A stretch of 64,000 nucleotides of DNA from Methyloceanibacter superfactus (GTDB taxonomy: Bacteria; Pseudomonadota; Alphaproteobacteria; Rhizobiales; Methyloligellaceae). Positions 57,422 through 64,000 of the stretch are shown piece by piece. Where the stretch lies: contig NZ_LPWF01000035.1 of the NCBI RefSeq assembly GCF_001723305.1, positions 1 through 64,000 on the forward strand, read 5' to 3'. Every line of letters starts with the position of its first letter. Within the stretch, counting starts at the first letter, position 1. The notes under the pieces were generated by a model. That model saw nothing but the letters and a program-made list of their open reading frames with translations. It made no database searches and was not told where the DNA came from. A program made the position numbers and the translations under genes.

Positions 57422-58072
57422 TTACTGGCGGTTCGAAGCCGACACCGCGGGTTGCGGCTCGAGAGTCGGGGGCAACAGCGAGATCCACACCAGCGGATTG
57501 CGCGCGGACTGCTGCTTGACGAATGTGTAGGGCGTATCGGCCCAGGCCATGATCTCGCGCTGCTTATTGTCGAGCACCAGGTCGCCGTGATCGGTGCGCA
57601 CCGTCAGCACGGCGTGGCCCTCATTGTTCTCGTCGCGGACGACGGTGATGAGCAGGGCGCTTTCCGGCCAGCCACGCTCGATCAGGATGCGGCGCTTGAG
57701 CAGGACATAGTCCTCGCAGTCGCCTTCCTTCACCGGATAGGTCCACACTTCGACCTTGCCGTAGAGGTCCAGATCGGTGATCGGCGCCACGGCCTCGTTG
57801 ACGCTCGTGTTGACCTCGGCGAGCTCGCGGGACTTGGCGGCGCTCAGCTGGATACGGTCGGCGAAGCGTCCGGACGGACGGCACTCGGTCTCGCGCTCAC
57901 GGCAGAAATTCACGTAGCCGATCGGCGGCAAGGTGTCGCCAAAGGACTGCAGGAACGCAACCTTCTGCGTCTCAAGCTGAGGCTTGAGACTGATTGCATG
58001 ATTGTTTGTGGCATCCGCCGGCAAAGACGAGATGAACATCAAGAATGCTGTACCTAGAACAAAGTGTTTCAT
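57422..58072 (-). CDS. Transglutaminase-like cysteine peptidase (BTLCP/LapG type)
   Basis: 216 residues with a signal peptide (cleavage near ADATN). The transglutaminase-like catalytic triad is complete: C119 in EGDCEDY, H153 in EGHAVLTV and D168 in LVLDNK. The family includes LapG, a periplasmic protease that releases surface adhesins when c-di-GMP falls. The next genes on the same strand encode a tandem PilZ protein and a PAS_5 protein, hinting at c-di-GMP context, but no LapD homologue is here. The 250 bases upstream are unusually AT-rich and may hold its promoter. Confidence 0.88.
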   Translation of the reverse strand: MKHFVLGTAFLMFISSLPADATNNHAISLKPQLETQKVAFLQSFGDTLPPIGYVNFCRERETECRPSGRFADRIQLSAAKSRELAEVNTSVNEAVAPITDLDLYGKVEVWTYPVKEGDCEDYVLLKRRILIERGWPESALLITVVRDENNEGHAVLTVRTDHGDLVLDNKQREIMAWADTPYTFVKQQSARNPLVWISLLPPTLEPQPAVSASNRQ

Positions 58073-58323
58073 TACACCCCCCGTTTGTTGAGGAGCACTA
58101 TGTCAGAGAGGTTTTGAGATCCCGATAAAAGAAGCCAGTGTTTTGGAGTAGTATTGGTAGTTCTTTTTTAGTGAGACCTACTCAAACCTGAATGTTCTTG
58201 GGTTAGCTAAAATTTTAGATATTTTGGAACAAAACGCGGCCAAGCGCGGTTTTCCGCGATTTTTTTGAGGCGATGGCAAGGCGAAGCACCATCGGCCGGC
58301 AGTCTTGAAAGAATTGAGAAAGG

Positions 58324-58998
58324 TTAGCCAAACGTGCGCGCGAGACTATCCGGATCTTGAAGCTCGGCGAATTGTATGGCTATGCCCTGATCGTGGTGGC
58401 GCACGACGCGACCGCGCGGGCGACCCAAGACGACGACGGTGTTCAGCGGCGGCTTCACGGCGGTGGCGATCGAGGCGCCGCTCAAGGACACGTCCAGCAC
58501 CCGGCAATCATGGACGTCGCCGTTGGGCAGGATGAGCTTCTGGGCGGCGATGCGGGGCGCGACGCGCTCATGCTGTCGCTCCTCGGCCCCGATCTCGAGG
58601 TTGGCATACCACGTGAGCAAGTTGGCGATGCGCTCGCGCTTCTGCATGCTCACCTGGATCTCGACCGCGAAGCCGCCCTCGACGCTGCGGACGACGATGC
58701 CTTCGAGACGGCCGAAATTCTCGAGATAGGCGACGATGCGCTCGCCTGGGGCGCAGGAAATCGGCGCCAGCAGCGCCATGCCCCCGGCGGACATGTTGAT
58801 CACCTCGCAGGGATAATCCTGCTTGTCCTCGGACATGAAGCGGCCCTGGAGGCTCACCGTCACCCGGCGATATTTGCGACGGTCCGGCACGATCTTGGGA
58901 AGCGGCCGGCTGGCCGTGAGCTTGCTGTCGCGCCGGCCACGAATGGTCACGGGGCGAGCGGAAACCTGCTCCTCGGTATTTGGGACGCTCATAATCAT
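58324..58998 (-). CDS. Tandem PilZ-domain protein
   Basis: About 224 residues from ATG 58998 (or 58992). The first PilZ domain has RRKYRRVTV with a downstream INMSAGGMAL, and the second RVAPRIAAQ with VLDVSLSGASI. In PilZ proteins RxxxR and (D/N)xSxxG bind c-di-GMP; the first domain has RKYRR and NMSAGG, close to consensus, and the second has ERVAPR and DVSLSG. So both may bind. It is likely a c-di-GMP receptor. Confidence 0.82.
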   Translation of the reverse strand: MIMSVPNTEEQVSARPVTIRGRRDSKLTASRPLPKIVPDRRKYRRVTVSLQGRFMSEDKQDYPCEVINMSAGGMALLAPISCAPGERIVAYLENFGRLEGIVVRSVEGGFAVEIQVSMQKRERIANLLTWYANLEIGAEERQHERVAPRIAAQKLILPNGDVHDCRVLDVSLSGASIATAVKPPLNTVVVLGRPRGRVVRHHDQGIAIQFAELQDPDSLARTFG

Positions 58999-59133
58999 GC
59001 CAGCGGCCCGCTCAGGTCTGGGGAATTGGGGGCTGAGCAAGCCGAGTGTCAGGCTAGGAGAGCACGCATTAAGGAAAGTCTAAATGGCTCGGTCCAAGTG
59101 GAAACGTCCCGGCTTCGGTGCTCATTGGGTTTC

Positions 59134-59769
59134 CTATTCGTTGCCGCAGGCCAGGCCGCCCTGGACGACGCGGAAGCGGCGGCGGGCAGCCCGCACGGCA
59201 TCGTCGCCCCCATTTGCCATGAAGGCGGGAACGCCGTCCGGCCAATGAAGATGAAGCTCGGCGAGCTCGAAGGTGTTGAGGGGCTCGGCGCCCAGCCAGA
59301 ATGGCGGCTCGATGGCGGTGATGGAGCCCATTAGGCGGTTGATCGTCTGGCCCGTGTGGATCAGCGGCATGAGCGTGAATTCGAAGCGTGCCGGGCGGTT
59401 CGTTTCACCGAAGGCCTGAAACACGCCGTGGCCCACGGCGCCGTCATTCAGCACGGTGCGGACTTGGGAGGCGATGGCGAGGCGGTCCTCGTTGGGCCAC
59501 AGGCTCAAGAAGTCGACGCCCCTCAGCTCGCGGCCGAACTGATGGCAAATCTTCGTTCCGGCCAAGCGGAAGCGGAAGCCCAGAAGACCCGTACATTCGG
59601 CGATGAACGTCTCGCGCAGGAGACCCGCGATCCGCGCCGGTTCGATTTCGAAGCGCGCGGGGCAATGCGCCCATTGCGTATACCGTCCCAATACGCGTAA
59701 AGCTGCCTGCTTGTTGGCTGTTGCATAACCTACCCGACGAAAGAACGCTTCACTCACGAGCCCGCGCAT
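59134..59769 (-). CDS. PAS_5-domain protein
   Basis: 211 residues from ATG 59769. FRLAGTKICHQFGRELRGVDFLSLWPNEDR is the hallmark of PAS_5 (PF07310), an alphaproteobacterial family often near PilZ genes. A single soluble PAS-like domain fills most of the chain; no output domain is seen. Function unknown, probably a sensory or regulatory protein. Confidence 0.8.
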   Translation of the reverse strand: MRGLVSEAFFRRVGYATANKQAALRVLGRYTQWAHCPARFEIEPARIAGLLRETFIAECTGLLGFRFRLAGTKICHQFGRELRGVDFLSLWPNEDRLAIASQVRTVLNDGAVGHGVFQAFGETNRPARFEFTLMPLIHTGQTINRLMGSITAIEPPFWLGAEPLNTFELAELHLHWPDGVPAFMANGGDDAVRAARRRFRVVQGGLACGNE

Positions 59770-59942
59770 CCTTGAGCCAAGCCAGGGTCGAATCCCGCTT
59801 TGGCACGGTTGAGCGAGCATGCTCAGGGTCTGTTAAGCAGGGAGTATGCCAGCGCGGGGTGCTTTGGCCGCGGCGGCGTGGAGTGACGGCCACTAAGGTT
59901 GTCAGAATGGCGAGAAACAACCGTTTCTGAGTAGATCCTCGA

Positions 59943-60661
59943 ATGGCGGCAAGCGAACCTATCCTTAACGTACCGCGCGCCGTCGTGGTGGCTTCGGCGA
60001 TCATGATCGCGGTGCAGGTCATCCGGGGACTCCTGCCGGACGAGATGGATCTCACCGTGTTGCTGACGCTGGCCTTCATTCCGGCCCGCTATAGCGGGGC
60101 GGCGCTCGAGCTGCCCGGCGGGTATGTCAGCGCCGTCACCTCATTCGTGACCTATATGGTTGTGCATGGCGGGTGGACGCACTTGCTGGTGAATGTGCTC
60201 TGGATGCTGGCTTTCGGCACGGCCGTGGCCCGGCGCATCGGCACACGGGGCTTCTTCGAGTTTTCGATCCTGTGCGGCGTCGCCGGTGCGCTCACCCATC
60301 TGGCGCTCCATTGGGGTGAGATGGCGCCCGTCGTGGGCGCTTCGGCGGCCATTTCGGGACAGATGGCCGGCGCCCTAAGATTTGTCTTTTTCGCCAAGCG
60401 GTTGCCCGGCGAACGGGCGCCCGACTCGTTAACGCGCCACTCGCCAGCCTCGGCGCCACCCTGCGGGATCACCGCATCGTCGCGTTCCTCATATTCTGGG
60501 TCGTCCTCAATGCCTATTTCGGGCTGACCTCGGTCTGGTCCGGCGGGTCTGACGGCGGCATCGCCTGGGAAGCCCATATTGGCGGCTTCCTCTGCGGGCT
60601 GCTCACCTTCGGCTTCTTCGACAAGCGGGATGCCGCCGACAATCTCTGGCGGCAGGGCTAA
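59943..60661 (+). CDS. Rhomboid-family intramembrane serine protease, frameshifted
   Basis: Rhomboids cut membrane proteins within the bilayer. The first frame (ATG 59943) has the conserved histidine segment VVHGGWTHLLVNVLWM and the catalytic serine in GASAAISG (S134). One base is lost near 60425; the next frame gives IVAFLIFWVVLNAYFGL and the catalytic histidine in AWEAHIGGFLCGLLT, ending at 60661. About 239 residues. GASA instead of the usual GxSG suggests some change at the second glycine. Confidence 0.88.
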
Positions 60662-60767
60662 GCATCGGAGAAAGCGGCGATTTCCTGGGGCTTCTTGCGC
60701 GCTGTGCCGCTCCGGGACATGATGTCGCAGCAACGGGGCCCAAGTTCCCGGGCTGGAGGAAACCCTA

Positions 60768-61199
60768 ATGAACGTCGCTGCAATTCTAAAGCTGAAGGGC
60801 AGGGAGGTCTTCACGGCCGCGCCGGACACGCCCTTACAGGAGATTGCTAAGCTCCTCGGCAGGCACCGTATTGGTTGCATCGTAATCGCCGCGGAGGATG
60901 GCAAGGTTATCGGCATCGTGTCGGAGCGGGACATCGTCCGCGAGATCGCCAGAGCCGGCGCGTCCGTGCTCGATGAGCCGGTTGAGGTGTGCATGACCAA
61001 GGCCGTGGTCAGCTGCCGGGAATCGGACACGATGGACCAGCTGATGGGCGAGATGACCGCGCACCGGTTCCGTCACATGCCGGTGGTCGATCGCGGACGC
61101 CTGACCGGCCTGGTGTCGATTGGTGACGTGGTGAGAATGCGGATCGCGGAAGCCGAAATGGAAGCGGCGGCGATGCGCGAGTATATCGCCACGGGCTGA
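60768..61199 (+). CDS. CBS-domain pair protein
   Basis: 143 residues, two CBS motifs in tandem: residues about 10-65 (FTAAPDTPLQEIAKLLGRHRIGCIVI, then GIVSERDIVREI) and 75-130 (VVSCRESDTMDQLMGEMTAHRFRHMPVVD). Pairs of CBS motifs bind adenine nucleotides or SAM. It is a stand-alone regulator of unknown target. It converges with the patatin gene. Confidence 0.88.
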   Translation: MNVAAILKLKGREVFTAAPDTPLQEIAKLLGRHRIGCIVIAAEDGKVIGIVSERDIVREIARAGASVLDEPVEVCMTKAVVSCRESDTMDQLMGEMTAHRFRHMPVVDRGRLTGLVSIGDVVRMRIAEAEMEAAAMREYIATG

Positions 61200-61233
61200 G
61201 CCGACCGGCTTCCCCGTCTCGGTCTTCGCCGCG

Positions 61234-62146
61234 CTACGCGGCGAGCGCCCGCATGAGCATTCTGATCTCGTCGATCTGGGATTCGGCGGCCTTGCTGCCG
61301 AGTTCGATCGCCTCGTTGGCGCGGTGAAAGTCGAACAGGCCGATACGCGCCGTCTTCGGGCCGATGGTGATGTCGGGCGGGTCGCCGGCGAGGCGGGAGC
61401 GCGCGATGCGGTCCTGGGTGATGTTGATGGCGTCCATCATCACCGCCGACAGGCCCGGGGCGCCGTTGCTGCGTCCAAAAATCTGCCGGTGAAGGAGATG
61501 TACGGCCGCGCGCCCGTTGGTGCCAGGGAGGTGGTTGTCCTCCACCGGGGCCGGCGCGTCCACGCCATGGTCGTGAATCACGCCGCCCTTGCTGAACAGA
61601 TCGTTGTTGAGATTGACGGCGATGACGACGCGGGCGCGAGTGCGCGGCAGACTGAGACCGGAATGGGGTTCACGAGGGCGCCGTCGATGAGCCAGCGCCC
61701 GTTGATCTGGACCGGACGGAAGATGCCGGGCAGGGCGAATGACGCCTGTAGGGCCGTCACCAGGCTTCCCTTGTTGAGCCAGACCTCGTGGCCCGTGCCG
61801 AGCTCGGTTGCGACAGCCACGAATTTGCGGTTCAGCTTCTCGATGGAGAAGTCTTTGAGGTGGTTGTCGAGCCGTGTGCTGAGGCGCTGACCGGTCAGAA
61901 GCCTGAGCCGGCGAAATTGAAATCAAGAAAGCCGAAGACCCGGCGGCGGGTGAGGGCGGTGGCGAAGTCCTCAAGCGCGTCCAGCTTGCCGGTGACGTAG
62001 CAGGCGCCGGCCACGGCGCCGATCGAGGTGCCGGCGATGATGTCCGGCTCGAGACCGGCGGCGATCAGGCTCCGCAGCACGCCTATATGGGCCCAGCCGC
62101 GGGCCGCTCCGCCTCCAAGCGCCAAACCGAGCGTTGGTCGTTCCAT
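61234..62146 (-). CDS. Patatin-like phospholipase (RssA type), two frameshifts
   Basis: The N-terminal frame (ATG 62146) has LALGGGAARGWAHIGVL (oxyanion region) and the nucleophile GTSIGAVAG (S41). A lost base near 61908 and another near 61660 shift the frame; the middle piece holds DGALVNPIPV with the catalytic aspartate. The end (ITQDRIARSRLAGDPPDITIGPKT) is in the third frame. About 303 residues, close to the RssA/YlbK family. It hydrolyses lipid acyl esters; exact role unknown. Confidence 0.85.
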
Positions 62147-62261
62147 TACACGAGCCTCACACCGGACAGGCGTCCGGTAACGCCAAAAAGGTCGCAGCTA
62201 GCCGTGCTTGGTTGTCCCACAGGCTGGCCAAGTGCGAGCCCTAAGCCAATCAAGATCAGTA

Positions 62262-62765
62262 CTATGAACTCTTTAAGGTTCCCTTTGCGGCGGCGCCGTG
62301 GCCGTAGACCGCGTCTGGGTCGAAGTGTCGCTCGGCGTCGACCCAGACGAGCGACAGGGCGGCGCCGGGTGCGTCGCCGGTGGGAATCGCGCGATAGAAG
62401 CAGGATCTGCGGCCGGTGTGGCAGCACGCTTCGGCGCCCGTCATCTCGACTTTCAGCCAGATGACGTCCTGGTCGCAATCCGTGCGCATCTCGACAATGC
62501 GCTGCGTGTTGCCGGATGTCTCGCCCTTCCGCCACAGGCTCTTGCGCGAGCGCGACCAGTAGTGGGCCTCGCCCGTCTCGATCGACAGGGCGAGTGCTTG
62601 CGCGTTCATGAAGGCGAACATCAGCACCTCGCCGGTCTTGGCGGAGGTGACGATGACGGGCAGAAGGCCGTGCGCGTCGAAATTCGGCGCGAAGACGGTT
62701 CCCTCCTCGCGCTCGGTCTTGTCTTCGATCTTGGGGAACACGTTGGTCTTGGTCACCGCGATCAC
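62262..62765 (-). CDS. hisI: Phosphoribosyl-AMP cyclohydrolase
   Basis: HisI performs the third step of histidine synthesis. [47 protein letters not shown] and [13 protein letters not shown] contain the metal-binding aspartates and cysteines. The start is uncertain: GTG 62765 has its Shine-Dalgarno directly adjacent, while GTG 62756 would be correctly spaced. About 164-167 residues. It stands apart from other his genes and follows folE by 22 bases. Confidence 0.93.
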   Translation of the reverse strand: MIAVTKTNVFPKIEDKTEREEGTVFAPNFDAHGLLPVIVTSAKTGEVLMFAFMNAQALALSIETGEAHYWSRSRKSLWRKGETSGNTQRIVEMRTDCDQDVIWLKVEMTGAEACCHTGRRSCFYRAIPTGDAPGAALSLVWVDAERHFDPDAVYGHGAAAKGTLKSS

Positions 62766-62787
62766 TTCCTTCGCGGCCGGACCCGCG

Positions 62788-63441
62788 TTACGAGCGGCCG
62801 CGCTCGGTCGCCAGCATCATGAAGCGCGCCTGCTGAGACGGATCCTCTTTGAAGATGCCGGTGAACTGTGTGGTGATGGTCGCCACGTTAGGCTTGCGGA
62901 CACCACGGATCGACATGCACTGATGCACCGCCTCGATCATCACCGCCACGCCCTTTGGCTTCAGCACCGTGTCGATGGTTTCGGCGATCTGTGCGGTCAT
63001 CGTCTCTTGCGTCTGCAAGCGGCGGGCGAACACTTCGACCACGCGGGCGAGCTTCGACAGGCCGACCACGCGATCCGTCGGAAAATAGGCGATATGCGCC
63101 TTGCCGATGAACGGGATCATGTGATGTTCGCAGTGCGAGTTGAGCTCGATGTCGCGCAGCATGACGATGTCGTCGTAGCCCGCGACTTCGTCGAACGTGC
63201 GCGACAGGACCTCGATAGGATCGTCGCGATAGCCGGCGAAGAACTCGTCATAGGCGGATGTTACGCGGCGGGGCGTGTCGCGCAGGCCTTCCCGCTCGGG
63301 ATCGTCGCCGGCATAGGCGATGAGCGTGCGCACGGCCTCCTCGGCCTTCTCGCGGGACGGGCGGGTGATCTGCGGGCCACGACCGATTTCCATGCCGGCA
63401 TAGAGCCGTGCGGGCCGCGGATTCTTGGTGGTTGCGTCCAT
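62788..63441 (-). CDS. folE: GTP cyclohydrolase I
   Basis: FolE turns GTP into dihydroneopterin triphosphate for folate synthesis. The 217-residue protein has the zinc ligands in [11 protein letters not shown] and CMSIRG, and the pterin-binding [12 protein letters not shown] and [31 protein letters not shown]. Intact. Divergent from the NifU-like gene with an AT-rich spacer containing tatatatt (about 63520). Confidence 0.95.
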   Translation of the reverse strand: MDATTKNPRPARLYAGMEIGRGPQITRPSREKAEEAVRTLIAYAGDDPEREGLRDTPRRVTSAYDEFFAGYRDDPIEVLSRTFDEVAGYDDIVMLRDIELNSHCEHHMIPFIGKAHIAYFPTDRVVGLSKLARVVEVFARRLQTQETMTAQIAETIDTVLKPKGVAVMIEAVHQCMSIRGVRKPNVATITTQFTGIFKEDPSQQARFMMLATERGRS

Positions 63442-63578
63442 GTGACGAGACTTCCTTCATTTGGCGAAAATCCGCGATCTGGCTCATTCCGCGCAGGCGT
63501 GGCCGTGCGGCCCTATGCTGCATATATATTGCGTGAAATCAGCCTGCAAGGCGAGCCCGGCCAGCCTAGGATGGCAAG

Positions 63579-64000
63579 ATGACCCTGCCTGACGATATTT
63601 ACAGCCAGCAATTGCTCGAGTTGGCCGCGGCCATGCCGCGCACGGAACGGCTGATTTCGCCTCAAGCCACGGCCAAGGCCCACTCGAAGCTCTGCGGCAG
63701 CCGAGTGGAGATCGACTTGGTCATGGATGGCGATGTGGTGACGGATTACGGCCAGACCGTGCGGGCCTGCCTCCTGGGGCAGACCGCAGCCTCGATCATG
63801 GGGCGGGAGATCGTGGGCTCCACGGCGGCGGAGCTCCGCGCGGTTGGCGCCACCATGCGCAAGATGTTGAAAGAGGGTGGGCCGCCGCCCACGGGCAAAT
63901 GGGCCGATTTGGCGCTGTTGGAGCCGGTTCGCGACTACAAGGCCCGGCATGCCTCGACCCTGCTCGTGTTCGACGCGGTCGAGGACGCCATGGCCCAGAT
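63579..64000 (+). CDS. NifU-like Fe-S scaffold protein (partial, runs off the right edge)
   Basis: The frame from ATG 63579 is open to the last base; 140 residues are visible. It has the IscU/NifU fold: SKLCGSRVEIDL and RACLLGQTAASIM carry the first two cluster cysteines. Where the third cysteine is expected, the sequence reads RHASTLLVFDAVEDAM with alanine. It lies divergent to folE-hisI, a common neighbourhood for this protein in alphaproteobacteria. It may be a specialised NifU-like protein instead of a full scaffold. Confidence 0.75.
   Translation, partial: MTLPDDIYSQQLLELAAAMPRTERLISPQATAKAHSKLCGSRVEIDLVMDGDVVTDYGQTVRACLLGQTAASIMGREIVGSTAAELRAVGATMRKMLKEGGPPPTGKWADLALLEPVRDYKARHASTLLVFDAVEDAMAQ

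Noticed and set aside
1-64000. CRISPR arrays, insertion sequences, prophage or integrative elements
   Set aside because: No regularly spaced repeats, transposase, integrase or phage-like genes were found in any frame.

Overview
The window is 64 kb of GC-rich chromosome from an alphaproteobacterium, most likely of the order Hyphomicrobiales. The evidence is the set of lineage-typical genes and gene orders: purN-purM next to DUF2066, a CDP-alcohol phosphatidyltransferase and HdaA; CHCC zinc finger with CysE and DUF3126; PAS_5 and PilZ proteins; BTLCP peptidase; CbpA-CbpM; a PHA synthase. No insertion sequence, prophage, CRISPR array or rRNA was seen. One tRNA, Leu(TAA), is present. The species cannot be fixed from the sequence alone.

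Layout. 0.5-7.6 kb: an L,D-transpeptidase-like protein, a secreted vWA protein, an operon of a UDP-galactopyranose-mutase-like flavoprotein, GtrA and a large membrane protein, then DUF805 and NnrU. 7.7-15.7 kb: panB, a YfgM-like TPR protein, bamB, der, holC, ndk, a c-type cytochrome and a convergent cytochrome P450. 16-29.7 kb is mostly housekeeping: purN/purM, the DUF2066-phosphatidyltransferase-hdaA-ppk-ppx series, cbpA/cbpM, rnd, two small membrane-anchored proteins and aspS. 29.7-36.5 kb: DUF2254, a ceramidase-family protein, tRNA-Leu, an EF-hand protein, a GGDEF protein and PHA synthase. 36.7-47.3 kb is the accessory-looking part: a lone pstB, two small genes (DUF5132-like and HMA-like), a calcium-type P-ATPase with an HMA-like N-terminal domain, a divergent MetK, a molybdopterin oxidoreductase, an IsdG/HmuQ-type heme monooxygenase, Dps and a zinc-binding (CZB) diguanylate cyclase. 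47.3-53.3 kb is a complete Mrp Na+/H+ antiporter operon with fused A and B subunits. 53.4-64 kb: a flavin monooxygenase, CHCC zinc finger, hydrolase, cysE, BTLCP peptidase, tandem PilZ protein, PAS_5 protein, rhomboid, CBS protein, patatin, hisI, folE and the start of a NifU-like scaffold protein.

Sequence quality shapes how the window must be read. By comparing reading frames I count about 33 frame changes in 20 genes, roughly 28 of which equal loss of a single base, often in GC-dinucleotide or G/C runs. They hit essential genes (ndk, purM, bamB) and affect both strands equally. This looks like sequencing or assembly error, not gene decay. One result is an apparent 1316-residue P-ATPase-MetK fusion that is really two genes.

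The best candidate for an under-described system lies between 37.6 and 45.8 kb. Three intergenic regions there carry FNR/FixK-like palindromes (TTGA-N6-TCAA with one or two mismatches), in front of the DUF5132/HMA operon, between the P-ATPase and the molybdoenzyme, and between the heme monooxygenase and Dps genes. A fourth lies in front of the cytochrome c gene at 13.7 kb. This suggests, as inference, a low-oxygen regulon joining calcium-type cation pumping, SAM synthesis, a molybdoenzyme and iron/heme handling.
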